From NCBI GenBank assembly GCA_902800245.1, contig CADCDY010000002.1, positions 1 through 61,958 on the forward strand: 61,958 nucleotides of DNA, in the 5' to 3' direction. The translations under genes were made by a program, and so were the position numbers. Under the pieces are notes generated by a model. The model did not search any database, was not told the origin of the DNA, and saw only the letters and a program-made list of their open reading frames with translations. Positions 50,437-60,237 of this stretch are shown in pieces. Source of the stretch: an uncultured Prevotellaceae bacterium. Lineage in GTDB: Bacteria > Bacteroidota > Bacteroidia > Bacteroidales > Bacteroidaceae. The first letter of the stretch is position 1. Each line of letters begins with the position of its first letter.

Positions 50437-51945
50437 ATGAAAAGACAGCTATTTTTCATTGCAGTGGCGGTGCTGATGACCGCTTGTGGGGTGAAGGTGC
50501 CTGAGGGCTATACGGCATCGAACAAACACCCCGATATCTACCCAGACTATAAGGACGTGACGGTGCCCGTCAATATAGCACCGTTGACGTTTGAGATGCA
50601 GAAAATGGCCGACAATATGGTGGCGCGTCTGACAGTGGATGACGAAGAACTGTTGTTGGAAGGTGAAAAGATACAGCCAGAGCGTGACGACTGGCAGCGA
50701 CTGGCACGGAGGGCTCAGGGCAAGAGCATCGGTGTGGAGGTGTATGCCGAATATGACGGTCAGTGGACAAAATACAAGCCGTTCAATATCTATGTGTCAA
50801 AGGACAGCATCGACGCGTATCTGAGCTATCGTCTAATCTATCCGTCGTACGTCAGCTACGAGGAATTGACTATCAGCCAGCGTTGTCTGGAGAACTACGA
50901 CGAGAGCGTGATATACGACAATATCCTGTGTAGCACGGAAGGCGACAAGGGCGGACAGTGTATCAACTGTCACAACTACCAGCAGTATAACCCTGAGCGC
51001 ATGCAGTTCCACGCCCGTCAGAATTTAGGCGGTACGTTGATAGCTTACGACGGCAAGATGAAGAAGATTAATATGAGAAATGACTCCATATTGTCGGCTG
51101 GTGTGTATCCCACGTGGCATCCGTGGCTGAATCTGATAGTCTATTCGACGAACAACACAAGTCAGACGTTCCAGTTAACAGACCCGAATAAGATTGAAGT
51201 GTTTGACGCGGAGAGTGACCTGATAGCTTACGATGTGGAACGGAACGAGGTGACGAACATTGAGAATGATCCAGCGGAACTGGAGGTATTCCCTTTTTGG
51301 GCGCCTGACGGCAAGGCCTTGTATTATTGCAGTGCGCACTTTGAATTCGTGGATTCGATAGATCACGGATCGCAGATCATTAGTCACCGGCGTGATGTGA
51401 AATACAATATATATAAGAAATCGTTCGATCCTGAAACCATGACGTTTGGAGAGCGCCAACTGGTGTTCGACGCCGCGAGCATGGGCATGAGTGCCACATT
51501 GCCCCGTGTGTCGCCCGACGGTCGCTGGTTGGTATTTACTATGGGAGCGTATGGCGTGTTCCATATCTGGCATCGCGACGCAGACCTATGGGCGATAGAC
51601 CTCAGGGGAGGGTCCCCCCGCATGTTACAGGAAATCAACTCGAAGGATACGGAAAGTTACCATTCGTGGTCGAGCAACGGCCATTGGCTGGTGTTCAGCA
51701 GCCGTCGCTATGACGGAGAGTATACGCGTCCGTTCTTTGCCCATGTCGACGAGAAAGGCAATTGGTCGAAACCCTTTGAACTTCCCTGCGCTGATCCGGA
51801 CTATCACCGTCAATTTATGAAGTGTTATAATATACCGGAATTTATGAAAAATGCGGTGACGATTAAACCTCGGGAGTTTGCCGACGTCTTAAAAGGAGAT
51901 GCTGAGCCCGTGAAGTACGTCCCGCGACTAAGCCAACATAAATAA
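50437..51945 (+). CDS. PD40/TolB-like beta-propeller lipoprotein with a haem-type CxxCH motif
   Basis: A 502-residue lipoprotein (lipobox LMTAC). Repeated WD-like PD40 blades are visible: YPTWHPWLNLIVYST, FPFWAPDGKALYYCS, LPRVSPDGRWLVFT and YHSWSSNGHWLVFSS. Before the propeller, CINCH at residues 175-179 is a c-type haem attachment motif, in the context GGQCINCHNYQQYNP. This suggests either one covalent haem or a look-alike metal site. The protein is probably a periplasm-facing partner of the DUF6057 membrane protein upstream. Its function is unknown. The GH97 gene starts 3 bases after the stop. Confidence 0.75.
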   Translation: MKRQLFFIAVAVLMTACGVKVPEGYTASNKHPDIYPDYKDVTVPVNIAPLTFEMQKMADNMVARLTVDDEELLLEGEKIQPERDDWQRLARRAQGKSIGVEVYAEYDGQWTKYKPFNIYVSKDSIDAYLSYRLIYPSYVSYEELTISQRCLENYDESVIYDNILCSTEGDKGGQCINCHNYQQYNPERMQFHARQNLGGTLIAYDGKMKKINMRNDSILSAGVYPTWHPWLNLIVYSTNNTSQTFQLTDPNKIEVFDAESDLIAYDVERNEVTNIENDPAELEVFPFWAPDGKALYYCSAHFEFVDSIDHGSQIISHRRDVKYNIYKKSFDPETMTFGERQLVFDAASMGMSATLPRVSPDGRWLVFTMGAYGVFHIWHRDADLWAIDLRGGSPRMLQEINSKDTESYHSWSSNGHWLVFSSRRYDGEYTRPFFAHVDEKGNWSKPFELPCADPDYHRQFMKCYNIPEFMKNAVTIKPREFADVLKGDAEPVKYVPRLSQHK

Positions 51946-51948
51946 AAA

Positions 51949-53778
51949 ATGAGAAGAATTGTTGCAATATGTGCACTGATGCTGGGGGTGATGACGACGG
52001 TCGTCACAGCCCAGAAGGTACAGTCGCCCAACGGAAAACTGACCGCAGAGGTTCAGGATAATCAGTTGATAATCAGCTATAACGGTCAGCGGGCGCTGGA
52101 GATGACGGTGCAGGGCATTGTCCCACAGGCGATGAAAAGCGCGGGAACGGTGAAGGCCGACTACCAGATGCTGGCGGGCAAGAAACGGCATTGCACGAAT
52201 GAGGCCAACGAATATCAGTGTGGCAACGTGACATTGCGGATGTATAACGACGGTATTGCCGTCCGCACATCAGACCTCAGTCCTCAGACATCTGACATTG
52301 CCTACCGTATCCCAGAGGGCACACGGCGCTGGATGCAGCAGTGGTGTGACTCGTACGAGGGTTTCTTCCCGCTCGATACTACCTATAAGGTGGCGCCCGT
52401 GCCGTCGTATAGCGGCACATTCAAATCGGCAGAAGGATGGAATAACCGTTGGGGCTATCCCGCACTGATAGAGCCTGCCGACGGCGTATTTGTGCTGATT
52501 ACGGAGGCGAACATCGGGAAAGGACAGAGTGCGTCGTGTCTTTATAACGACGGTGAGACGTATCGTGTGGTAGAGGCAGAACGTATGGATGTCGTTGGGG
52601 GAACCAGCGACCGCGAGACCGCAAGCGGAAAGACGCCTTGGCGCGTGGCGATTATCGGTACATTGGCTGACGTGGTGAAATCGACACTTGTGACTGACGT
52701 CTCGGAGCCTTGTAAGCTGGCTGATACGAACTGGGTTCAGCCTGGTAGCGTGTCGTGGATTTACTGGGCTTACAACCACGGTTCGAACGATTACGACATT
52801 ATCAAGAAATATGTCGATATGGCCGTCACGCTGGGCTTGCCATATGTGTTGATAGATGCCGAGTGGGACGAAATGAAAGATGGCAAGACCATTGAGGATG
52901 CCCTTAACTATGCCAAGGATAAAGGTATTAAGCCACTGATTTGGTATAATTCCAGTGTAGGATGGGTGGATGGTGCGCCTACGCCGAAGTTCCGTCTGAA
53001 TAAGCCCGAGGATCGCGAGCGCGAATTTGCGTGGTGCGAAAAAATGGGTGTTGCTGGCGTGAAAATTGACTTCTTCTCGGGTGATAATCAGAAGAATATG
53101 GACTATTGCCAAGACCTACTGGAGTGTGCTGCACGCCATCATCTGCTGGTAAATTTCCACGGGGCTACCGTTCCCCGCGGCTGGCAGCGAACTTGGCCGA
53201 ACCTGATGTCGACGGAAGGCGTCTACGGTGCCGAGTGGTATAACAATGTGCCTACATTTACGGCTAAAGCCGCACGCCACAATGCCACATTGCCCTTTAC
53301 GCGCAATGTCATTGGTCCGATGGACTACACTCCCTGTACGTTCAGTGATTCGCAACATCCGCACATCACTACCAACGGTCATGAACTGGCGCTGACGGTG
53401 CTCTTTGAGAGTGCACTGCAACACTTGGCCGACCGTCCGGAAAGCTATCTGGCACAACCTCAGGCGGTGCAGGACTTCTTCGGCTATCTGCCCACGACGT
53501 GGGATGAGACACGATTAGTTTGCGGCTATCCCGGCGAATATGTGGTGATGGCCCGTAGGAGCGGTACGACATGGTATGTGGCAGGCATCAACGGGTGTGA
53601 TGACCAGCGGACGTTGAAGTTCTCGCTGGATTTCATCAAGGGTGATATCAGCGAGATGACGCTATTTGGCGACAGTGGTGACAAGAAGAATCCGTGGATC
53701 ATTGTTCCGATGTTCTCGCTGCCTTCAAGCCTTGACCTTGCGCCACGCGGAGGATTTGTGCTTCGCATAGAGACATAA
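51949..53778 (+). CDS. GH97 alpha-galactosidase/alpha-glucosidase
   Basis: A 609-residue periplasmic enzyme of family 97 (signal peptide ending VVTAQ). The N-terminal beta-sandwich carries VQSPNGKLTAEVQDN, typical of SusB-like proteins. In the barrel, GVAGVKIDFFSGDNQ places an Asp (residue 374) where retaining GH97 alpha-galactosidases have their nucleophile; inverting alpha-glucosidases have Gly there. So removal of alpha-galactosyl side groups is more likely than starch breakdown. It is followed after 12 bases by the xylosidase gene. Confidence 0.88.
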   Translation: MRRIVAICALMLGVMTTVVTAQKVQSPNGKLTAEVQDNQLIISYNGQRALEMTVQGIVPQAMKSAGTVKADYQMLAGKKRHCTNEANEYQCGNVTLRMYNDGIAVRTSDLSPQTSDIAYRIPEGTRRWMQQWCDSYEGFFPLDTTYKVAPVPSYSGTFKSAEGWNNRWGYPALIEPADGVFVLITEANIGKGQSASCLYNDGETYRVVEAERMDVVGGTSDRETASGKTPWRVAIIGTLADVVKSTLVTDVSEPCKLADTNWVQPGSVSWIYWAYNHGSNDYDIIKKYVDMAVTLGLPYVLIDAEWDEMKDGKTIEDALNYAKDKGIKPLIWYNSSVGWVDGAPTPKFRLNKPEDREREFAWCEKMGVAGVKIDFFSGDNQKNMDYCQDLLECAARHHLLVNFHGATVPRGWQRTWPNLMSTEGVYGAEWYNNVPTFTAKAARHNATLPFTRNVIGPMDYTPCTFSDSQHPHITTNGHELALTVLFESALQHLADRPESYLAQPQAVQDFFGYLPTTWDETRLVCGYPGEYVVMARRSGTTWYVAGINGCDDQRTLKFSLDFIKGDISEMTLFGDSGDKKNPWIIVPMFSLPSSLDLAPRGGFVLRIET

Positions 53779-53790
53779 CAATATAACGAT

Positions 53791-56373
53791 ATGAAACACA
53801 ACTTATTATCAACGTTTGTAGTGTGCTGTGTCGGCCTACATGTGTCGGCACAGACACTACCTTATCAGAATCCCAATCTGAGTGCAAAAGAACGTGCCAA
53901 GGACCTGTGCTCGCGACTGACGCTGGAGGAGAAGGCTATGTTGATGCTGGACGAGAGTCCGGCCATTCCGCGTTTGGGTATCAAGAAGTTTTTTTGGTGG
54001 AGCGAGGCTCTGCATGGTGCTGCTAATCAGGGAAATGTGACCGTATTCCCGGAACCAGTGGCGATGGCTGCGTCGTTTAATCCCAACCTGCTTTACAAGT
54101 GTTTCGATGTGGCTTCGACGGAGTTTCGTGCGCAGTATAACGAGCGCATGCAGCGCGGTTCTGGTGAGGACGAGAAGTTCCATAGTCTTTCGGTGTGGAC
54201 GCCGAATGTCAACATCTTCCGCGACCCGCGATGGGGCAGGGGACAAGAGACATACGGTGAAGACCCCTACTTGACGAGTGTGATGGGTATGCAGGTCGTA
54301 AAGGGTTTGCAGGGTCCTGAGACAGCCAAATACCGTAAGTTGTGGGCCTGTGCCAAGCACTACGCCGTACATAGCGGTCCAGAATATACACGTCACTCGG
54401 CTAACTTGACGAATGTGTCGCCACGTGACATGTGGGAAACCTATATGCCTGCCTTCAAGACGTTGGTTCAGGATGCGAAGGTTCGCGAGGTGATGTGTGC
54501 CTATCAGCGTCTAGACGATGACCCCTGCTGTGGCAGTCAGCGCCTGTTGCAGACCATCCTGCGCGATGAGTGGGGCTTCCAGTATTTGGTAGTGAGCGAC
54601 TGTGGTGCCGTGAGTGATTTCTATGAGTCTCACAAGTCTTCCTCTGACCCTGTTCATGCCTCTGCTAAGGCTACTATCGCTGGTACTGACGTGGAGTGTG
54701 GCTATGGCTATGCCTACAAGAGCATCCCGGAGGCTGTACAGCGCGGTTTTATTACTGAAGCAGAGGTTGATAAGCACGTTATCCGACTGCTCGAAGGCCG
54801 CTTCGATTTAGGTGAGATGGACGACCCCTCATTGGTGGAATGGTCAAAGATTCCGTATTCAGCTATGTCAACCAAGGAGTCTGCCAATATTTCACTGAAT
54901 ATGGCGCGTCAGAGCATTGTGTTGCTTCAGAATAACAACAATATCCTCCCTTTGCAGAAAGGTAAGGAGAAAATTGCCGTTATCGGCCCTAATGCTGACA
55001 ATACGCCTATGATGTGGGGTAATTATAACGGTCAGCCCAATCATACTGTTACTATCCTTGATGGTGTCAAGGCCAAACAGAAGAAGTTGTTCTACACTGC
55101 TGGCTGCGACCTGACCTACGACAAGGTGATGGAGTGCCTGATGGCCTCGCAGTGCAGTTTCGAGGGTAAGAAGGGTATGAAGGGCACCTTCTGGAATAAC
55201 CGTATGATGGAGGGCAAGCCTGTGACGACGCAGTATTATACCACACCATTGGCTGTTACCACCTTTGGTATGCATAACTTTGCTCCTGGCGTACAGCTCG
55301 AGGATTTCTCTGCAAAGTATGAGACCGTATTTACACCTAACGAGTCTGGTGAATACGTGGTGAATGTGGATGGCTGCGGACATTTCGAGCTTTATATCGA
55401 TGGTGTCCAAAAGTTCCGTCATCACATCTGGCGCACCACACCTAACCGCGTGGCTATTCAGGCTGAAAAGGGTAAGAGCTATAATATAGAGGTACGCTTT
55501 GCACATATCCATACCTATAATGCTAATTTGACCATCAATATCGCCAAAGAACACCCCATCAACTATCAAGAGACCATTGCTCAACTGAAAGGTATTGACA
55601 AGGTCATCTTCGTAGGTGGTATCTCACCAGCCCTCGAAGGCGAGGAAATGCCTGTGGATATCGATGGTTTTAAGGGTGGCGACCGCACACATATTGAACT
55701 GCCAAAGGTGCAGCGTGAATTCCTGAAGGCACTGAAGGCTGCCGGCAAGCAGGTCATCTTCGTCAATTGCTCAGGTTCGTGTATCGCTTTGCAACCAGAG
55801 ACTGAGACCTGTGAAGCTATCGTACAGGCTTGGTATCCTGGTCAGGAGGGTGGAACTGCTGTTGCTGATGTGCTCTTCGGAGATGTGAATCCCTCAGGAA
55901 AACTTCCGGTTACGTTCTACAAGAACAGCAACCAGTTGCCGGACTATGAGGACTACTCAATGAAGGGCCGCACGTATCGTTATTTCACCGATGCTTTGTT
56001 CCCATTCGGCTATGGCTTGTCGTACACCACCTTCGAGGTAGGTGCAGCCACCAGTCATTTGGATGGCGATTTGGTCGCCATCACCGTTCCCGTCACGAAT
56101 ACAGGTGCGAAGAACGGCACAGAGGTTCTGCAACTCTATGTCCGCAACCTGCAGGATCCAGATGGTCCGCTGAAGTCGCTCCGTGCTTTCGAACGTGTTG
56201 ACGTGAAGGCAGGACAGACTGTTAAGACAAAGTTGACACTCGACCGCAAGAGCTTTGAATTCTGGGATCCCGAGACCAACACTATGCGTGTGAAGCCTGG
56301 AAAGTATGAGATTCTTGTTGGTAATAGTTCGGCCGACAAGGACCTCAAGAAACTCACTATCGACTTCAAATAA
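53791..56373 (+). CDS. xyl3A: GH3 beta-xylosidase with PA14 domain
   Basis: An 860-residue exported enzyme that frees xylose from xylo-oligosaccharides. Motifs: WWSEALHGAAN, WTPNVNIFRDPRWGRGQETYGEDP, ACAKHYAVHSGPE and the nucleophile Asp270 in VVSDCGAVSDF. A PA14 domain is inserted in the second domain (about 455-600, MKGTFWNNRMMEGKP), and a fibronectin-III-like end begins near QLYVRNLQDP. The layout and the following GH10-CE1 gene match the Xyl3A / Xyn10D-Fae1A pair studied in Prevotella ruminicola 23; the gene name is given by that likeness. It ends 31 bases before the next gene. Confidence 0.9.
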   Translation: MKHNLLSTFVVCCVGLHVSAQTLPYQNPNLSAKERAKDLCSRLTLEEKAMLMLDESPAIPRLGIKKFFWWSEALHGAANQGNVTVFPEPVAMAASFNPNLLYKCFDVASTEFRAQYNERMQRGSGEDEKFHSLSVWTPNVNIFRDPRWGRGQETYGEDPYLTSVMGMQVVKGLQGPETAKYRKLWACAKHYAVHSGPEYTRHSANLTNVSPRDMWETYMPAFKTLVQDAKVREVMCAYQRLDDDPCCGSQRLLQTILRDEWGFQYLVVSDCGAVSDFYESHKSSSDPVHASAKATIAGTDVECGYGYAYKSIPEAVQRGFITEAEVDKHVIRLLEGRFDLGEMDDPSLVEWSKIPYSAMSTKESANISLNMARQSIVLLQNNNNILPLQKGKEKIAVIGPNADNTPMMWGNYNGQPNHTVTILDGVKAKQKKLFYTAGCDLTYDKVMECLMASQCSFEGKKGMKGTFWNNRMMEGKPVTTQYYTTPLAVTTFGMHNFAPGVQLEDFSAKYETVFTPNESGEYVVNVDGCGHFELYIDGVQKFRHHIWRTTPNRVAIQAEKGKSYNIEVRFAHIHTYNANLTINIAKEHPINYQETIAQLKGIDKVIFVGGISPALEGEEMPVDIDGFKGGDRTHIELPKVQREFLKALKAAGKQVIFVNCSGSCIALQPETETCEAIVQAWYPGQEGGTAVADVLFGDVNPSGKLPVTFYKNSNQLPDYEDYSMKGRTYRYFTDALFPFGYGLSYTTFEVGAATSHLDGDLVAITVPVTNTGAKNGTEVLQLYVRNLQDPDGPLKSLRAFERVDVKAGQTVKTKLTLDRKSFEFWDPETNTMRVKPGKYEILVGNSSADKDLKKLTIDFK

Positions 56374-56404
56374 ACATTATTTATAATTCCTAAAAATCAA
56401 CACA

Positions 56405-58567
56405 ATGAGACAAACATTAAAAACCGCCCTTGCCCTCGTGCTTGCTATGACTACCACGAGCCTTTGGGCACAATGGGGAGCACCCCAAGATCCTAATCCA
56501 ACAGTGAAACTGAAAGACGCTTACAAGGACTACTTCATGATTGGTGTAGCCCTCAACCAGCGTAATGTGAGCAATGACGACCAGATTAATCTGGTAAAGG
56601 CTGAGTTCAACAGCATCACTGCTGAGAACGACATGAAGCCTGGTGAACTGCATCCCAAGGAGGGTGAGTGGAACTGGGAGAAAGCTATCAAATTGCGTGG
56701 ACACTGCCTCTGCTGGCACTCACAGTTTGCCGACTGGATGTTTACTGATAAGAAGGGTAAGCCCGTCAAGAAAGAGGTATTCTATGAGCGTCTGCGCGAC
56801 CACATCCACACCGTTGTCAATCGTTACAAGGATGTCGTCTATTGCTGGGACGTTGTGAACGAAGCCATCTCCGATGGTGGCGGTTTTGGTGGCTTTGGCG
56901 GCTTTGGACGTCGTGGTCAGGCTCCAAGTCCTTATCGTGACAGCCGTCACTACCAGCTTTGTGGCGACGAGTTCATTGCCAAGGCTTTCGAGTTTGCCCG
57001 TGAGGCCGATCCCAACGCCCTGTTGTTCTATAACGACTACAACGAGTGCGACCCCGGTAAGCGCGACCGTATATATAATATGGTGAAGAAGATGAAGGAT
57101 GCCGGTGTACCCATCGACGGTATCGGTATGCAAGGTCATTACAATGTCTATGGTCCTTCTGAGGAGGACATCGACGCTGCCATCACGAAATATAAGGAAC
57201 TGGTAAAGCACATTCACGTCACCGAGCTTGACATCCGCATGAATACCGAGATGGGTGGTCAGTTGCGCTTCTCACGTGGTGAGAATAAACCCGTGGCTAG
57301 TTATATGAACACGCTGCTCACCGATCAATATGCTCGCATCTTCAAAATCTTCCGTAAGCATAAGGATGTCATCGATTGTGTAACTTTCTGGAATCTTGGC
57401 GACCGCGACTCATGGCTTGGTGTGAACAACCACCCACTGCCTTTTGACGAGAACTACAAGCCCAAGCAGGCTTACTATGCTATCAAGAACTTCAATTCAG
57501 CCCTTGACAATGCCGTTCCCAAGGAGGACTTCGTTCCCAATCCTATGAACCAGCCCGGACAGGACTGGCCGCAGGTTAATAGCGAGGGTTATGCTCGCTT
57601 CCGTGTTGAGGCTCCTGATGCTAAGTCGGTCATTGTCAGCCTCGGTCTTGGTGGTCGTGGCGGCACTGTGCTGCGTAAGGACAAGGACGGTGTGTGGGTA
57701 GGAACTACCGAAGGTCCGATGGATCCTGGTTTCCACTACTATCACCTGACTATCGACGGTGGCACGTTCAATGATCCTGGCACGCATAACTACTTCGGCT
57801 CTTGCCGTTGGGAGAGCGGTATCGAAATTCCTGCTCCCGATCAGGACTTCTACGCTTGGCGCAAGGACATTCCTCATGGCAATATCCAGCAGGTGAACTT
57901 CTGGTCTGAGAGTACTGGTAAGATGCAGACTGCCAACGTCTATCTGCCTTATGGCTATGGTAAGCTCATAAAGGGTAAGCAGGAGCGCTATCCCGTTCTG
58001 TATTTGCAGCATGGCTGGGGTGAGAACGAGACCAGTTGGCCCGTACAGGGTAAGGCAGGCATCATCATGGATAATCTGATTGCCGACGGCAAGATCAAGC
58101 CCTTTATCGTTGTCATGGCCTATGGTCTTACCAACGATTTCAAGTTCGGTACCATTGGTCAGTTTACCGCTAAGGAGTTCGAGACACTACTTATTGACGA
58201 GCTTATCCCTGTCATCGAAAAGCAATTCCTGACGAAGGAAGGCAAGTGGAACCGTGCACTCGCAGGTCTTTCGATGGGTGGTATGGAGACGAAGCTCATC
58301 ACCCTGCGCCGTCCTGAGGTCTTTGGTTACTGGGGCTTGCTTAGTGGTGGACAGTATGCTCCTGACGAAATCAAGGATCCGAAGGTGGTGAAGTATATCT
58401 TCGAGGGCTGTGGTGACAAGGAGAATCCCGCAGGCATCAACAAGAGCGTTGCTGACTTAAAGGCTGCTGGCTACAATGCCGAGGGTCTTATCTCTGAGGG
58501 TACCGCCCACGAGTTCCTCACTTGGCGCCGTTGCCTCTACCAGATGGCCCAGAGCTTGTTCAAGTAA
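56405..58567 (+). CDS. xyn10D-fae1A: Bifunctional GH10 xylanase / CE1 feruloyl esterase
   Basis: A 720-residue exported enzyme (signal ending SLWAQ). GH10 domain (about 35-365): RGHCLCWHSQFADW, acid/base Glu153 in WDVVNEA, nucleophile Glu274 in HVTELDIRM. Right after the acid/base segment there is a Gly/Phe-rich insert (GGGFGGFGGFGRRG, about 158-171). A CBM48-like beta domain (about 395-470) leads to the CE1 esterase (about 490-720) with Ser623 in AGLSMGGM and His in TAHEFLTW. One enzyme thus cuts the xylan backbone and releases ferulate. It matches Xyn10D-Fae1A of P. ruminicola in plan. Last gene of its run. Confidence 0.94.
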   Translation: MRQTLKTALALVLAMTTTSLWAQWGAPQDPNPTVKLKDAYKDYFMIGVALNQRNVSNDDQINLVKAEFNSITAENDMKPGELHPKEGEWNWEKAIKLRGHCLCWHSQFADWMFTDKKGKPVKKEVFYERLRDHIHTVVNRYKDVVYCWDVVNEAISDGGGFGGFGGFGRRGQAPSPYRDSRHYQLCGDEFIAKAFEFAREADPNALLFYNDYNECDPGKRDRIYNMVKKMKDAGVPIDGIGMQGHYNVYGPSEEDIDAAITKYKELVKHIHVTELDIRMNTEMGGQLRFSRGENKPVASYMNTLLTDQYARIFKIFRKHKDVIDCVTFWNLGDRDSWLGVNNHPLPFDENYKPKQAYYAIKNFNSALDNAVPKEDFVPNPMNQPGQDWPQVNSEGYARFRVEAPDAKSVIVSLGLGGRGGTVLRKDKDGVWVGTTEGPMDPGFHYYHLTIDGGTFNDPGTHNYFGSCRWESGIEIPAPDQDFYAWRKDIPHGNIQQVNFWSESTGKMQTANVYLPYGYGKLIKGKQERYPVLYLQHGWGENETSWPVQGKAGIIMDNLIADGKIKPFIVVMAYGLTNDFKFGTIGQFTAKEFETLLIDELIPVIEKQFLTKEGKWNRALAGLSMGGMETKLITLRRPEVFGYWGLLSGGQYAPDEIKDPKVVKYIFEGCGDKENPAGINKSVADLKAAGYNAEGLISEGTAHEFLTWRRCLYQMAQSLFK

Positions 58568-58590
58568 ACGGTTTCGGAAATTATAAAAAA

Positions 58591-58630
58591 GGTGGGCAGA
58601 CCAATTGGGTTTGCCCACTCTTTGTTTTGA
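58591..58630 (+). terminator. Terminator after the xylanase-esterase gene
   Basis: Stem GTGGGCA / TGCCCAC (58592-58598, 58612-58618) with a partly paired loop, followed by TCTTTGTTTT. Confidence 0.75.
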
Positions 58631-58644
58631 TATCTTTTGTTGTG

Positions 58645-60048
58645 TTAGAATTTATAGTCGACGCCGACGCCAATAACGTGGTTGGTACGGGAATAGGTCT
58701 CGAGACCGTAGGTGGTCTGTTTGTCGTAGTCGCTATAGAGCGAGCAGAAGTAGCCGGCATTGAGACGCACCTGCTTGTTGATGTTCCAGGCACCGCCGAG
58801 ACCTATGCTATAGCTATCGCAGGCAAAAGAAGTGTTCTGCTGGTAGCCGTCGGAAAGTCCGTAGTCGGTGTGCTGACCGCCACAGCTGACGGTGAACTTC
58901 TCGTTGATGTCCCATTCAACACCAGCAAGAATCTCGTGAGTGCCGTGAGTGAGCTCCTTCTGACGGTCGTTGGCCATCTTGGCATTCTTGTCGTCGAAGA
59001 AATGATACTCTAGCGTAGCACGGAGATTCGGTGTGAACTCATAACCTGCTGCAACAGAGAGCAATGCGGGCATGTCGTAGCGCGTCTTGGCACCGTCCTC
59101 GTATGGAGCGGTATAAGCACTGAGACCTCCGCTCATCTTCTCCTGAATACCTTGTCCGATGGCTTGAGCCTGTGCAGCCGTAATGGCACCAGCTACCACT
59201 AATTGTGTCAGTGGTTCTGTAACCAACTTGGTTGTGTTCAGTTCAGCGTTCAGACTGTTGGTCTCGTTCTTGGTCTCGATTTTTGTGCGGAACTCATAGC
59301 GTGCGGTCAGCGAGAAAGGACCCTGACGGAAGGCCAGACTGACGATGGGAGTAAAGCCCCAACCCTTCTGATCGACGTCGAGCGACAGACTGGCAAGGTT
59401 TCCTATGGAGGAATGGTTTGCGTTGACGTGACCGCGATAGTAGCCGTCGTAGTAGTTGGCGCGGAAGCCTACGGCAGCAGAGAGGCAGTCGAGCACCTTA
59501 TAAGTGAAATTGACCTGTCCGCCATAGATGTACTGCTTGCCCTTCATCTCGGAATCGAACTGGTTAGGAGTGACGACGGGTGTAGCGCCACCAGTCACCT
59601 CGGACAAACCTTGTGTGAGCGTGGTAATGACGCCCCCCAGTAATGCGTTGAACATGGGGACGCCCTCCTTGTATTCTACGAAGCCACCACTGCCTACGAT
59701 GCCAAGCATGCCGGATACCGCCCAGCGATCCTTTTTGTAGGATGCAAAGAGGGCAGGGACGATGGGGGCAGAGGCTTTACCTTCATAGGTGTGACTGCCA
59801 GCTTGCGTGGTCAGTTTGATGTCACGATACTGCCAGGGCTTTTGGAAGTTGAGCGATAGTTGCCATCCCTCGTGGCCCCAGGCAAGACCTGCGGGATTAC
59901 TAAAGACGGCGTCGATGTCCGTCGTTGCGCCTCGGGCCATCATGCGGTCGAAGGCAATGTGATAATTGGTGTTGGTCATCAGTCCACCAGCGAAGGAACT
60001 GACTGTTACAAGGGCTGCAATAGCAGCGGAAACAATAATTCTTTTCAT
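58645..60048 (-). CDS. OmpP1/FadL-type outer-membrane transporter
   Basis: A 467-residue outer-membrane beta-barrel of the FadL/TodX family, which takes up hydrophobic compounds. The signal peptide (MKRIIVSAAIAALVTVSSFAG) is followed by the hatch region with DAVFSNPAGLAWG (NPAGL is the family mark). The protein ends HVIGVGVDYKF with a terminal Phe, the barrel assembly signal. The start at 60048 fits the signal peptide; 25 more in-frame codons upstream do not. It is transcribed towards the xylanase terminator and divergently from purH. Confidence 0.88.
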   Translation of the reverse strand: MKRIIVSAAIAALVTVSSFAGGLMTNTNYHIAFDRMMARGATTDIDAVFSNPAGLAWGHEGWQLSLNFQKPWQYRDIKLTTQAGSHTYEGKASAPIVPALFASYKKDRWAVSGMLGIVGSGGFVEYKEGVPMFNALLGGVITTLTQGLSEVTGGATPVVTPNQFDSEMKGKQYIYGGQVNFTYKVLDCLSAAVGFRANYYDGYYRGHVNANHSSIGNLASLSLDVDQKGWGFTPIVSLAFRQGPFSLTARYEFRTKIETKNETNSLNAELNTTKLVTEPLTQLVVAGAITAAQAQAIGQGIQEKMSGGLSAYTAPYEDGAKTRYDMPALLSVAAGYEFTPNLRATLEYHFFDDKNAKMANDRQKELTHGTHEILAGVEWDINEKFTVSCGGQHTDYGLSDGYQQNTSFACDSYSIGLGGAWNINKQVRLNAGYFCSLYSDYDKQTTYGLETYSRTNHVIGVGVDYKF

Positions 60049-60082
60049 GCAAAAAAAATGTAATTGGTTGATATTTCGTCGG

Positions 60083-60090
60083 CAAAGGTA
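60083..60090 (-). promoter_or_regulatory. -7 box for the FadL-type gene
   Basis: TACCTTTG on the minus strand, 34 bases before the start. No TTG at standard spacing. Confidence 0.5.
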
Positions 60091-60162
60091 CAAAGAAAAA
60101 ACGAATTCTCGCTTGACATACATTATATTTTTTATTTTAAACCGTTTTTTTTCGTAAAATCT

Positions 60163-60194
60163 TTGCTAAGAGTGCAAACTTTTTTGTAATTTTG
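60163..60194 (+). promoter_or_regulatory. Promoter for purH-mreB
   Basis: TTG at 60163-60165 and TAATTTTG at 60187-60194, 21 bases apart. The leader holds the perfect 12-base palindrome ATAACGCGTTAT (60217-60228), a possible regulator site. Confidence 0.65.
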
Positions 60195-60237
60195 CAGACT
60201 CAAAGGATAATAATTAATAACGCGTTATATTATTTTT

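Noticed and set aside
37286-58567. A complete polysaccharide utilisation locus with SusC/SusD
   Set aside because: No TonB-dependent receptor or SusD-like gene is present in the window.
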